Source: an uncultured Collinsella sp. (GTDB taxonomy: Bacteria; Actinomycetota; Coriobacteriia; Coriobacteriales; Coriobacteriaceae). Taken from it: a stretch of 42,462 bases of DNA. The stretch covers positions 1 through 42,462 of the forward strand of contig CABUOF010000008.1 in the NCBI GenBank assembly GCA_902493125.1. Direction: 5' to 3'. The position numbers were made by a program, and so were the translations under genes. Positions 26,489 through 35,039 of the stretch are shown here, piece by piece. How positions within the stretch are numbered: position 1 is the first letter of the stretch; each line of letters starts with the position of its first letter. Below the pieces are notes generated by a model. That model was not told the DNA's origin, ran no database searches, and saw nothing but the letters and a program-made list of their open reading frames with translations.

Positions 26489-28261
26489 TCAGTCGAGCTC
26501 GTGCGCACGCGCACCTTCGAACTGCATTCGATAGTAACGGGCATAGGTGCCGCCACGGGCGAGAAGCTCCTCGTGCGTGCCACGCTCCACAACGCGACCA
26601 TGCTCAACGGTCGCAATCTCATCGGCATGCTTAATGGTCGAAAGACGGTGGGCGATGATAATCGTGGTGCGGCCGCATGCCAGCTCTTCGAGCGACTCCT
26701 GCACCGCCTCCTCGCTCTCGTTATCCAAAGCGCTCGTCGCCTCGTCCAGAATCAGGATCTTGGGGTTCTTGAGAAACACGCGCGCGATGGCAACACGCTG
26801 CTTCTGTCCGCCCGAAAGACGGCTGCCGCGCTCGCCCACGACCGTGTTATAGCCCTGTGGAAGCGACTCGATAAAGGCATCGATGTTGGCGCGACGGGCG
26901 GCCTCGGCGATCTCTTCCGCCGTAGCGCCCGGCTTGCCGTAGGCGATGTTCTCGCCAATCGTACCGTCAAACAGATAGACATCCTGCTGCACCAGGCCGA
27001 TGGCACGACGCAGGCTATGCTGCGTCACGTCACGCACATCTTGGCCGTCGATGCTAATAGATCCGGCGGCAACGTCGTAAAAGCGCGGCAGCAGCGAACA
27101 GGTCGTGGACTTGCCGCCGCCCGAGGGGCCAACCAAAGCGATGGTCTGCCCAGGCTTGATGGACAGGTCCATATGGTCGATAACGGGACGCTCGTCGGCA
27201 TCGCCCTCGCCCAGCTCAACATCCTCGTAGTTAAAGCACACGTCGTGATACTCCACGGCGCCGGCAGTCACCTGCAGATCCGCAGCGCCCGGCTTGTCCT
27301 GGATATCCGGCGCGGTCGAGAGCACCTCGTCCATACGCTTAAAGCCGGCGATAGCCTTCTGATACGTTTCGGCTGAATTGACGAGTGTCTCGAGCGGCGT
27401 GCAGAACAGCGAAATATAGAGTGCAAAGGTCGCCATATCGACCGCCTGCAGCTGGCCTTGGGCAACCAGCCAACCGCCCAGCAGCACCACGATTACGTAC
27501 AGCACGCCCGAGAGCAGGCCATACGTCGCAGTGTAGACGCCCATGGCGTGATACATGTTCTCCTTGGACGAAAGGTAGCGATTGTTGGAGGCGCGGAACT
27601 TGAAGCGTTCGGTCTCCTCATTGGCAAAGCTCTTGACCACACGCATACCCGCCAGCGAATCCTGCAGCTGCGCATTGATGCCGCTAATTTTTTTGCGGTT
27701 GTCGCTAAAGACCTCGCGCATGCGCATGTTCTGCCAAAACATGATGACTGCAAACGCCGCCGTCACCACAGCCATGGCAAGCGCCAGCACCGGGGCGATG
27801 GTAAAGAGGATCACAAACGAGCCGATAATCTCGATGCCGCAGATGATAATCCACTCGGGCACGTGATGCGCCGCCTCGCAGATATCGAACAGGTCGTTGA
27901 CCACGCGGCTCATCATGTCGCCCGAGCTGTTGCGGTCGAAGTATGCAAAGCTAAAGCGCTCATACTGGTCGAACAGGTCCTCGCGCATTTTGGACTCCAT
28001 ACGCGCGCCCATCACGTGACCCCAATAGCTCACAAAATAGCGGCAGGCGCAGCGGACGGCATACATCAGCACCAAGCCCACCGCGATCATGCCGAGCGCC
28101 TGCATAATGGCAGCCTGACCCTGAGTAAATAGCCCGCCGGTCAAATTGCGCAGGATAATGGGGAACGCCAGGTCAATGGCGGCAAGCACCAAAGCACAAA
28201 CAGTATCAGCAACAAAAAGCCCCATCTGGGGCTCGTAATACGAAAGAAACCTCTTAAACAT
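26489..28261 (-). CDS. ABC exporter, fused membrane and ATPase domains (MsbA/MdlB type)
   Basis: 590 residues from the ATG at 28261, preceded by GAGGA; the longer frame upstream runs through a hairpin repeat and is rejected. The N-terminal half has the six-helix ABC-exporter membrane domain (residues ~15-300), including the FAYFDRNSSGDMMSRVVNDL coupling segment. The ATPase domain shows Walker A (GPSGGGKST), Q-loop (GLVQQDVYLF), signature LSGGQKQRVAIAR, Walker B (ILILDEATSALD) and the H-loop (IIIAHRLST). Such half-transporters work as homo- or heterodimers; only one is encoded here, so a homodimer is likely. The substrate (lipid, drug or peptide) cannot be read from the sequence. Confidence 0.9.
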   Translation of the reverse strand: MFKRFLSYYEPQMGLFVADTVCALVLAAIDLAFPIILRNLTGGLFTQGQAAIMQALGMIAVGLVLMYAVRCACRYFVSYWGHVMGARMESKMREDLFDQYERFSFAYFDRNSSGDMMSRVVNDLFDICEAAHHVPEWIIICGIEIIGSFVILFTIAPVLALAMAVVTAAFAVIMFWQNMRMREVFSDNRKKISGINAQLQDSLAGMRVVKSFANEETERFKFRASNNRYLSSKENMYHAMGVYTATYGLLSGVLYVIVVLLGGWLVAQGQLQAVDMATFALYISLFCTPLETLVNSAETYQKAIAGFKRMDEVLSTAPDIQDKPGAADLQVTAGAVEYHDVCFNYEDVELGEGDADERPVIDHMDLSIKPGQTIALVGPSGGGKSTTCSLLPRFYDVAAGSISIDGQDVRDVTQHSLRRAIGLVQQDVYLFDGTIGENIAYGKPGATAEEIAEAARRANIDAFIESLPQGYNTVVGERGSRLSGGQKQRVAIARVFLKNPKILILDEATSALDNESEEAVQESLEELACGRTTIIIAHRLSTIKHADEIATVEHGRVVERGTHEELLARGGTYARYYRMQFEGARAHELD

Positions 28262-28370
28262 GCAGTCCTCGAAGAAAAATAAATAGCGTGATAAATCCGG
28301 TTGAGCCGGTCGGGCTGAAAACAAAGCGTCCCAACAAACATAACGCCGATGTTCTAGCAACGTCAGCGAA

Positions 28371-28466
28371 AACGTCCCTAAGCGAGCAAGGTGCCTTGAA
28401 AGAGGAGCGACGCGTACTTCGGTACGCCAGCGACGATTGAAAGGCGGATTGCCGCTTAGGGGCGTT
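28371..28466. repeat. Long imperfect inverted repeat with UUCG-capped hairpin
   Basis: AACGTCCCTAAGCG (28371-28384) and CGCTTAGGGGCGTT (28453-28466) form the ends. Inside, GCGTAC-TTCG-GTACGC (28412-28427) is a perfect 6-bp stem with a UUCG tetraloop in the plus-sense RNA, flanked by GCGAC repeats. It occupies the 247-nt gap between the NUDIX gene and the ABC exporter; a structured RNA or an interspersed repeat is equally possible. Confidence 0.5.
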
Positions 28467-28481
28467 TGCAGCGTCGACTCG

Positions 28482-28507
28482 TTACGCGGTTTGGTAAAAC
28501 CGCGTAA
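28482..28507 (-). terminator. Hairpin directly after the NUDIX gene
   Basis: Perfect 11-bp stem TTACGCGGTTT / AAACCGCGTAA with a 4-nt loop, starting 2 nt after the NUDIX stop. There is no T run on the minus strand, so it may be a weak terminator or an mRNA 3'-end stabiliser. Confidence 0.4.
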
Positions 28508-28508
28508 G

Positions 28509-29204
28509 CTAGAGCTCCGTGCCCCCAAGGCGGTGCGCGACGCTATCGCAAGCCAAAGCGCCTACGACGGTCTTGGCGTCTTCGATCTTGCCGTCGAGTA
28601 CGGCGTCGATCAGCTCGTGCAGCGGCACCAGGTCCACGTTGACAAACTCGTCATCATCGGGGTTGGGCGCATCAAACTCGAGCTTGGTAGCCAAGTAGAT
28701 GTGGATAATCTCATCGCAAAAACCGCAGGACGTGACAATCGACGTCAAAAAGCGAATGCGACCAGCCCTAAAGCCCGTCTCCTCGTGCAGTTCGCGCTTG
28801 GCGCAATCGAGCGGGTCCTCGCCCGGATCGAGCTTGCCGGCGGGAATCTCGACCGTCACGCGGTCGATGGCGGTGCGGTACTGACGCACCAGTACGATCT
28901 TGCCGCTCTCGGTCAGTGCCACAACGGCCGCCGCACCCGGATGGCGAACGATATCGCGGGCGCTGCGGTGACCGTTGGGCAGCTCAACCTCAAGACGGTG
29001 GACGTCGAGGATCTTGCCCTTCCAGGCGCACTCCTCCGAAAGAATCTTCTCGTGCAGCTCGGCATCGTGCGGGTCGTCGTCGCCCAGCACCAGCGCCGGC
29101 TCGTCAGCGACCTCGCCACCAGGCTCGCCCTCGGCGTGCCCATACATGCGGCTGTCCTCTTCGACGATCTGCGCGTCCACGAGCTCTTCGTTCTTCTCGT
29201 CCAT
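28509..29204 (-). CDS. NUDIX hydrolase, probable ADP-ribose pyrophosphatase
   Basis: 231 residues from the ATG at 29204, which is 9 nt after AGAGGA; the ATG at 29213 abuts that site. The NUDIX box is complete: G-x5-E-x7-REL-x-EETGF (GKLDPGE, then REL HEETGF, residues ~125-147), giving the metal-binding glutamates. The preceding strands (ILDVHRLEVELPNG, VRQYRTAIDRVTVEIPAG) match the ADP-ribose pyrophosphatase group that clips ADP-ribose to AMP and ribose-5-phosphate. An acidic ~45-residue N-terminal extension (EEDSRMYGHAEGEPGGEVADE) is not part of the fold. It starts 21 nt after the purD stop, so it is likely co-transcribed with purD. Confidence 0.88.
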   Translation of the reverse strand: MDEKNEELVDAQIVEEDSRMYGHAEGEPGGEVADEPALVLGDDDPHDAELHEKILSEECAWKGKILDVHRLEVELPNGHRSARDIVRHPGAAAVVALTESGKIVLVRQYRTAIDRVTVEIPAGKLDPGEDPLDCAKRELHEETGFRAGRIRFLTSIVTSCGFCDEIIHIYLATKLEFDAPNPDDDEFVNVDLVPLHELIDAVLDGKIEDAKTVVGALACDSVAHRLGGTEL

Positions 29205-29225
29205 CCGTCTCATTCCTCTCGGATT

Positions 29226-30530
29226 TTAGGCATCCCAGGCGTCGCGGCCGCGCAGCGCGCGCAGGCCGATATCGTGACGCAGGGTCTTGCCCTCAAAATC
29301 AATCTTCTCGCAGGCCTCGTAGGCAAGGTTGCGAGCGTTCTCGAACGTGTCGCCCAGAGCGGTCACGGCAAGCACGCGGCCACCATTGGTCACGAGCTGG
29401 CCGTCCACCACGGCAGTGCCCGCGTGGTACACGGTCACGTTCTCCATGGCCTCGGCATCGGCGATACCGGTAATGACCTTGCCTTTCTCGTAGCTGCCGG
29501 GATAACCCGCACTCGTCAGGACAACGGCCACGGCCCACTCGTCACGCCAGTCGAGTTCAATCTGGTCGAGCTCGCAGTTGGCACAAGCCAACATGACCTC
29601 GACCAGGTCGTTCTTAAGGCGCGGCAGAACGACCTGCGTCTCGGGGTCGCCAAAGCGGGCATTGAACTCCAGCACCTTGGGGCCGGCAGGCGTGAGCATA
29701 AAGCCGCCGTACAGGCAGCCGCGGTAGTCGATACCCTCGGCAGCGAGCTCGGCCACGGTCTGCTCCATGACCTTCACCATGGTGGCGTGCTCCTCATCGG
29801 TCACGATGGGCACCGGGCTGTAGACGCCCATGCCACCGGTGTTGGGGCCCTTGTCGCCCTCGAGCGCACGCTTGTGGTCCTGCGAGGTGGCCATGGGGCG
29901 CACGGTCTTGCCGTCGGTAAAGGCCAGCAGCGAGCACTCGGGACCAACGAGCATCTCCTCGATGACCACGGTATTGCCGGCATCGCCAAAGGTGCCGCCA
30001 AAGCACTCGCGCACGGCCTCCTCGGCCTGCTCAAGTTCGGTCGCCACGATAACGCCCTTGCCCGCGGCAAGGCCGTCGGCCTTCACGACCAGCGGGGCGC
30101 CCTGCTCGCGCACGTAGGCGAGAGCCGAAGCCTCGTCGGTAAACGAACCATAGGCTGCCGTCGGAATGCCCGCACGCTCCATGAGCTGCTTGGAGAACAG
30201 CTTGGAGCCCTCCATCTGGGCGCCCTCGGCACCCGGGCCAAAGCAGGGAATACCCGCCGCGCGCACGGCGTCGGCCACGCCCGCCACGAGCGGAGCCTCG
30301 GGGCCAATTACCACGAGTCCGCATCCGTGGCTCTGCGCAAACGCCGCCACGGCCGCAGGATCGCAGTCGTCGAGAACAACGTTCTCGCCGCAGCTCGCGG
30401 TGCCGCCGTTACCCGGCGCGATGTAGAGCTTGCCGGCGCGCGGTGATGCTGCGAGCTTAGCTGCCAAAGCATGCTCACGGCCGCCGCTGCCCAACAACAG
30501 GATGTCGATGGTTTGAGTGTCCGCCTTCAA
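29226..30530 (-). CDS. purD: Phosphoribosylamine-glycine ligase (GAR synthetase), TTG start
   Basis: Step 2 of purine synthesis: phosphoribosylamine, glycine and ATP to GAR. 434 residues if translation starts at the TTG at 30530, 5 nt after GAGGAGG; no ATG lies near the conserved N-terminus (ILLLGSGGREHALAAKL), and the longer frame runs into an RNA structure. Motifs: VVIGPEAPLVAGVAD, the ATP-grasp KADGLAAGKGVIVA, FGDPETQVVLPRL and the substrate-binding GPNTGGMGVYSP. It follows purA by 118 nt, which holds mutually exclusive stems that may control it, and precedes the NUDIX gene. Confidence 0.95.
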   Translation of the reverse strand: MKADTQTIDILLLGSGGREHALAAKLAASPRAGKLYIAPGNGGTASCGENVVLDDCDPAAVAAFAQSHGCGLVVIGPEAPLVAGVADAVRAAGIPCFGPGAEGAQMEGSKLFSKQLMERAGIPTAAYGSFTDEASALAYVREQGAPLVVKADGLAAGKGVIVATELEQAEEAVRECFGGTFGDAGNTVVIEEMLVGPECSLLAFTDGKTVRPMATSQDHKRALEGDKGPNTGGMGVYSPVPIVTDEEHATMVKVMEQTVAELAAEGIDYRGCLYGGFMLTPAGPKVLEFNARFGDPETQVVLPRLKNDLVEVMLACANCELDQIELDWRDEWAVAVVLTSAGYPGSYEKGKVITGIADAEAMENVTVYHAGTAVVDGQLVTNGGRVLAVTALGDTFENARNLAYEACEKIDFEGKTLRHDIGLRALRGRDAWDA

Positions 30531-30570
30531 GGGTGCCTCCTCTATGGATGAACGGCCCGCTCCGCGCGAG

Positions 30571-30626
30571 CCCTTTGCAAGCAAATATACCCCTCGGCCG
30601 CCCGTCCGGGCTGCAAAGGGGTATAT
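30571..30626 (-). promoter_or_regulatory. Mutually exclusive stems in the purA-purD gap (attenuator-like)
   Basis: On the transcript, AUAUACCCC (30626-30618) can pair with GGGGUAUAU (30593-30585), or the overlapping CCCUUUGCA (30620-30612) with UGCAAAGGG (30579-30571). Both are perfect 9-bp stems and share three bases, so only one can form. The loop holds GCCCG-GAC-GGGC. Neither stem is followed by a T run. Position before a purine gene suggests control, perhaps by translation or processing; no known riboswitch is recognised. Confidence 0.4.
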
Positions 30627-30648
30627 CGCAATAACCAAATAGTCCCGA

Positions 30649-31935
30649 TTACTTCCAGAATCGGTTGATGATCTGCTCGCGACCAGCGCCAACGCCAATG
30701 AACGTCACGCGGGTGTGTGCCAGATCCTCGATAAACGCCACGTAGTCCTGAGCCTCCTGCGGCAGCTCCTCAAAGCTGCGGCAGCCGGTGATATCGCACT
30801 TCCAGCCAGGAAGCTCCTCGTAGATGGGCTTGGCGTGCTCAAAGCGAACCTGATGCTCGGGCACGCTGGTATAGCGCTCACCATCGACGTCGTAGGCCAC
30901 GCACACCTTGATGGTGTTGAAAGCCGAAAGCACGTCGAGCTTGGTCATGGCGATATCGGTGAGGCCGTTGACGCGCGAGGCGTAGTTGGCGATGGGGCCG
31001 TCGAACCAGCCGCAGCGACGACGGCGACCGGTGGTCACGCCGTACTCGTAGCCCTCCTCGGTCAGCGTGTGACCGGCCTCGGACTCATAGGAAAGCTCGG
31101 TGGGCATGGGGCCCGAACCGACGCGGGTGATATAGGCCTTCATGACGCCCAGTACGCGGTCGACGTTCTTCATACCGACGCCGGAGCCGGTGATGGCGCC
31201 GCCGGCGGTGCAGTTGGAAGACGTCACGTACGGATAGGTACCGTGGTCGATGTCGAGCAGCGTCGCCTGGGCGCCCTCAAACAGCAGGTCCTTGCCCTCG
31301 TCAATCATGTTGTTGAGCAGCAGACTCGTCTCGGTGATGTAGGGACGCAGGCGCTCGGCCATCGGCAGGTACTCGTCGCAAATCTGGTCCACGGTGTAGG
31401 TGGGCAGATTGTAGATGAGCTCGAGCTCGGGGTTCACGCGGGCGAGAGCGGTCTCCAGCTTGTCGCGGAACAGCGTCTCGTCCAGCATGTCCTGCATGCG
31501 CAGACCAATGCGGGCCATCTTGTCCTGATAGCACGGACCGATACCGCGCTTGGTGGTACCGATGTTCTTCTTGCCGAGCTTCTGCTCAAAGGCGCCATCC
31601 AGATCAATGTGGTACGGCATGATGACATGCGCGTTGCCGCTAATCTTGAGGTTCTTGGTGGTGATGCCGTCGGCCTCGAACATGTCGATCTCCTCAAGGA
31701 CAACCTTGGGGTTGACGACGCAGCCGTTACCGATCACCGACACGTGGTCGGAATACATGATGCCGGAAGGCACCTGGTGCAGGCCGTACTTCTTGCCGTT
31801 GACGACGATGGTGTGACCGGCATTGTTGCCGCCCGAGTAGCGCACGACGGCATCGAAGTCGCCGGCGACCAGGTCGCAAATCTTACCCTTGCCCTCATCG
31901 CCCCACTGGGCACCGACCAAAACGGTTGACGGCAT
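30649..31935 (-). CDS. purA: Adenylosuccinate synthetase
   Basis: First step from IMP to AMP: IMP, aspartate and GTP to adenylosuccinate. 428 residues, the family norm. P-loop-like GDEGKGK at 12-18, GGNNAGHT, the IMP-loop GTTKRGIGPCYQDK, LLFEGAQATLLDIDHGTYPYVTSSN, GMKNVDRVLGVMKAYITRVGSGPMPTEL and the C-terminal TTGRRRRCGWFD. The ATG at 31935 follows AAGGAG. It lies 93 nt past dnaB and before the purD structure, with no terminator seen between dnaB and purA. Confidence 0.97.
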   Translation of the reverse strand: MPSTVLVGAQWGDEGKGKICDLVAGDFDAVVRYSGGNNAGHTIVVNGKKYGLHQVPSGIMYSDHVSVIGNGCVVNPKVVLEEIDMFEADGITTKNLKISGNAHVIMPYHIDLDGAFEQKLGKKNIGTTKRGIGPCYQDKMARIGLRMQDMLDETLFRDKLETALARVNPELELIYNLPTYTVDQICDEYLPMAERLRPYITETSLLLNNMIDEGKDLLFEGAQATLLDIDHGTYPYVTSSNCTAGGAITGSGVGMKNVDRVLGVMKAYITRVGSGPMPTELSYESEAGHTLTEEGYEYGVTTGRRRRCGWFDGPIANYASRVNGLTDIAMTKLDVLSAFNTIKVCVAYDVDGERYTSVPEHQVRFEHAKPIYEELPGWKCDITGCRSFEELPQEAQDYVAFIEDLAHTRVTFIGVGAGREQIINRFWK

Positions 31936-32028
31936 GTTTACTCCTTACATTCATGGACTGTCTACGCGCCACGCCGGCACGCAGAAGCACAAAACATTCC
32001 CAGTATACCCGTGCAACGGGTGCCTGTC

Positions 32029-33420
32029 CTACTCCTCGGCATGTGCCCCATCAAGCTCATAGAACTTGGTGGATGCCGGCAGGAACATCAGGTCGACGTC
32101 GCCGATCGGGCCCGAACGGTTCTTGGCCACGACGATACGCGTAACGCCCTCGTCGGGTCGATCGTCGCGCGAGGCTTCGGCCTCGTCGGCGGAGCGGTCC
32201 AAGAACATAACGATATCGGCGTCCTGTTCGATGGAGCCCGATTCACGAAGGTCGGAAAGCTGCGGGCGCTTGCCGGTACGGGATTCGACCTGACGCGAAA
32301 GCTGCGACAGCGCGATGAGCGGGATCTTGAGCTCCTTAGCCATGATCTTCAGACCACGCGACATCTCCGAAACCTCGACGGTACGGCTCTCGGAGCGGCG
32401 TCCCGGCGGAGGACTCACCAGCTGCAGGTAGTCCAGGATGATGATTGCCTTCTCCTTGTTATGGAGCATGCGGCGGCTCTTGGCGCGAATCTCGGTCACT
32501 GTGGTGCCGGGCGTATCGTCAATCAGAATATCGAGCTTGGACAAGGTCTGCGTGGCCTCGTTGATATTGGCCCACTGCTCGGGGCTAATGCGGCCCATGC
32601 GGAAGTCACTGATCGAGATCATGGCGTAGGCACAAATCAGACGCTGGGCAATTTCCTTGCCCGACATCTCCAGCGAGAAGAAGCCGACAGTATAGCCCGC
32701 AGCGGCAGCGTTGAGCGCCAGATTCAGAGCGAACGACGTCTTACCCACGGCAGGACGGGCACCGATGATGATGAGCTGGCCTTCGCGAAAACCCATGAGC
32801 ATGCGGTCGAGCGACGGGAAGCCCGTGGGCACGCCCGCAGCCTGGCCACCGGCCTGGCACACTTCCTCGGCCTCGTTATAGGCCTCGACCATAAACTCGG
32901 TCAGCGTCTTGTAGCTCGACTTGACCTCGCGTGCCGTGACCTTGAGCAGCTTGCTCTCGGCTAGCTCCACGACCTCTTTGGTGTCGGTGGGGGCGTTATA
33001 TGCCAGCGCGTTGATCTCGTTGGTGGCGCCGATCAGCTCGCGCAGCATCGAATCGCGGCGAACGATGGCGGCATGGTGCTGCCAGTTGACGAGCGACAGG
33101 GTCTGACCCATCAACTCCAAAATGTACGCTTCGCCGCCCACGGCATCGAGCTTGTTGATGCTTCGCAGGTAATCGATCAGCGAGATGGAGTCGATGGGAA
33201 TGCGGCTGTTGTACATATCGACCATCGCAGTATAGATGGTCTTATGAATGGGCCGGTAGAAGTCATCGGGCTGCAGCTCGACCTGGGCCTCTTCGACCAC
33301 CTCGGGCGATAGCAGCATAGCGGCCAGTACATTGGCCTCTGCATCTTGGTTTTGGGGAAGACCCAGCTTTGAGCCGCGGTCCTCAACCGTCAGCCCGGTC
33401 TCCCTATCGTCATATGCCAT
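32029..33420 (-). CDS. dnaB: Replicative DNA helicase
   Basis: Hexameric 5'-3' helicase at the replication fork. 463 residues from the ATG at 33420, chosen because GAGG lies 6 nt upstream; an ATG at 33432 (12 nt earlier) lacks a site. The N-terminal primase-binding domain begins with LPQNQDAEANVLAAMLLSPEVVEEA; the linker follows; the RecA-like domain has Walker A GARPAVGKTS (~195-205), YTVGFFSLEMSGKEIAQRL, Walker B IIILDYLQLV and LIALSQLSRQVESRTGKRP. The intein insertion sites are empty. It sits 160 nt downstream of the rplI terminator, so it is probably separately transcribed. Confidence 0.96.
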   Translation of the reverse strand: MAYDDRETGLTVEDRGSKLGLPQNQDAEANVLAAMLLSPEVVEEAQVELQPDDFYRPIHKTIYTAMVDMYNSRIPIDSISLIDYLRSINKLDAVGGEAYILELMGQTLSLVNWQHHAAIVRRDSMLRELIGATNEINALAYNAPTDTKEVVELAESKLLKVTAREVKSSYKTLTEFMVEAYNEAEEVCQAGGQAAGVPTGFPSLDRMLMGFREGQLIIIGARPAVGKTSFALNLALNAAAAGYTVGFFSLEMSGKEIAQRLICAYAMISISDFRMGRISPEQWANINEATQTLSKLDILIDDTPGTTVTEIRAKSRRMLHNKEKAIIILDYLQLVSPPPGRRSESRTVEVSEMSRGLKIMAKELKIPLIALSQLSRQVESRTGKRPQLSDLRESGSIEQDADIVMFLDRSADEAEASRDDRPDEGVTRIVVAKNRSGPIGDVDLMFLPASTKFYELDGAHAEE

Positions 33421-33578
33421 GAGCATCCTCATTCATATCGCTTGCGAGCATCCATAGTATCAGCCACGGTCCCAAAACGCGCCGCACGCCGACAATCATC
33501 ACCGAACCAAACGGATGAACGGTCCTGTGTATAGGACTTCGACGCAACGTTCACCATGACACTCACTCAGCGCAAAAA

Positions 33579-33616
33579 ACAAAAGGGCGCCCTGGTTTCC
33601 CAGAGCGCCCTTCTTA
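33579..33616 (-). terminator. Terminator of the rpsF-ssb-rpsR-rplI operon
   Basis: AAGGGCGCCCTGG / CCAGAGCGCCCTT stem with one mismatch, followed on the minus strand by TTTTGTTTTTT. It starts about 28 nt past the rplI stop. Confidence 0.85.
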
Positions 33617-33644
33617 GAACAAGATTGTTGCGTTGCAGCAAATG

Positions 33645-34184
33645 CTACTCGGCAGCAGCCTCAGTCTCGACCTCGGCGGTCTCGGCCTCGGCGACCTCAG
33701 CGGCCTCCTCGACCTCAGCCTCGGCAGCGAGCTCCTCGGCGGTAACGCCGACGAGAACGACAACCTCGGCCTTGATCTCGCGGTACAGCGAGATGGCAAC
33801 GGTGTGGGCACCGGCAACCTTGATGGGCTTACCGAGCTCGACGCGCTTGCGGTCGATGTCCATACCGAGCTGAGCCTTGATGGCATCAGCGATCATAGCG
33901 GCGGTAACGGAGCCAAAGAGGATGCCCTCGTCGCCGACCTTGACGTCAACGGTGACCGTCTTGCCCTCGAAGGCAGCCTTGGTCTCGTTGGCGGTAGCCA
34001 GACGGACGGCCTCGCGCTTGGCGATGTTGTTGCGACGCTCGTCAAGCTGCTTGAGGTTGCCCTTGGTGGCGGCAACAGCGAGCTTCTTGGGGAACAGGAA
34101 GTTCTCAGCGTAACCCTGAGCGACCTCTACGACGTCACCCTCGCCGCCCTTGCCCTTGATCTCATCGAGAAGAATAACCTTCAT
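33645..34184 (-). CDS. rplI: 50S ribosomal protein L9 with acidic C-terminal extension
   Basis: 179 residues. The N-terminal domain is standard (MKVILLDEIKGKGGEGDVVEVAQGYAENFLFPKKLA), followed by the long helix and the rRNA-binding C-domain (FGSVTAAMIADAIK...IDRKRVELGKPIKVAGAHTV). Typical L9 is about 150 residues; here about 28 extra residues made almost wholly of Ala, Glu and Val (EVEEAAEVAEAE...) follow. Last gene of rpsF-ssb-rpsR-rplI, 15 nt after rpsR, before a strong terminator. Confidence 0.97.
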   Translation of the reverse strand: MKVILLDEIKGKGGEGDVVEVAQGYAENFLFPKKLAVAATKGNLKQLDERRNNIAKREAVRLATANETKAAFEGKTVTVDVKVGDEGILFGSVTAAMIADAIKAQLGMDIDRKRVELGKPIKVAGAHTVAISLYREIKAEVVVLVGVTAEELAAEAEVEEAAEVAEAETAEVETEAAAE

Positions 34185-34199
34185 GATGCGTCTCCCTTC

Positions 34200-34466
34200 T
34201 TAGCCGCGGTCGCGGTTGCCACGAGAGGAAACCACGGGGACGGTATACGGCAGGAGAGCCATCTCGCGGGCGCGCTTGATGGCGTTGGCGATGTCATGCT
34301 GATGCTGCGTGCAAGCGCCAGTGACGCGACGGGGCTTGATCTTGCCACGGTCGGTCATGTACTTACGGAGAAGCTGAGTGTCCTTATAGTCGATGAACTC
34401 AGTGTTCTCCTTGCAGAACTGGCAGTACTTACGACGCGGCTGACGTGCAGAAAAATCATTAGCCAT
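34200..34466 (-). CDS. rpsR: 30S ribosomal protein S18
   Basis: 88 residues from the ATG at 34466, preceded by GAAAGG; the frame is open 17 codons further without a site. Family features: QPRRKYCQFCKENTEFIDYKD, then LLRKYMTDRGKIKPRRVTGACTQHQ and NAIKRAREMALLPYT. Three Cys (CQFC and GAC) suggest the zinc-binding (C+) form. In the 30S subunit it pairs with S6, encoded first in the same operon. Confidence 0.97.
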   Translation of the reverse strand: MANDFSARQPRRKYCQFCKENTEFIDYKDTQLLRKYMTDRGKIKPRRVTGACTQHQHDIANAIKRAREMALLPYTVPVVSSRGNRDRG

Positions 34467-34538
34467 GTCAAAATACCTTTCATTTGGCAACTTCGGCGAA
34501 CCGAAGCCGCCTCTCACTCAAAAATAGGTGAACAACCC

Positions 34539-34991
34539 TTAGAACGGGATGTCCTCATCGTAGACGTCGACCGCGGGCGGCGTAGCCACCGGTGCGGCAG
34601 GACGTGCTGCGGGCGCGGGAGCTGCGGGGGCGTAACCGCCCTGATCGTAGCCACCCTGGCTACCACGGGAGCTCATAAACTCGATCTCATCGACGATGAC
34701 CTCAAGCTTGCTCCTGCGCTGACCGTCGCGCTCCCAAGAGCTGTAGCGCAGCTTGCCCTCGATCGCGACCTTGTTTCCCTTTGCCAGGAAACGGCTCACG
34801 GCCTCGGCGCGGGTGCCGAACATGGTGCAGTCGACAAAGTTGGGATAGTCCTCCCACTCGCCAGTCTGCGCGTTGCGGCGACGATCGTTCACGGCGACGC
34901 CAAAGGACAGAACCTGGGTTCCGCCGGCGGTGGCGCGCAGCTCGGGATCGCGGGTGAGGTTACCGGTGATGTTCACTCGATTGATGCTCAT
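34539..34991 (-). CDS. ssb: Single-stranded DNA-binding protein
   Basis: 150 residues. N-terminal OB fold (MSINRVNITGNLTRDPELRATAGGT, then VDCTMFGTRAEAVSRFLAKGNKVAIEGKLRY), a short Gly/Pro/Ala-rich linker (~108-143) and the protein-docking tip DEDIPF. The C-terminal tip recruits repair and replication partners. The gene lies between rpsF and rpsR, the usual bacterial order. Confidence 0.97.
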   Translation of the reverse strand: MSINRVNITGNLTRDPELRATAGGTQVLSFGVAVNDRRRNAQTGEWEDYPNFVDCTMFGTRAEAVSRFLAKGNKVAIEGKLRYSSWERDGQRRSKLEVIVDEIEFMSSRGSQGGYDQGGYAPAAPAPAARPAAPVATPPAVDVYDEDIPF

Positions 34992-35039
34992 AACTCACTA
35001 CTTCCTCTTGGGGCACAAGCCCAGTCCAAAACGACAGTC

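Noticed and set aside
28437..30446. 669-codon plus-strand open frame
   Set aside because: Antisense shadow of the NUDIX and purD genes; starts inside a repeat.
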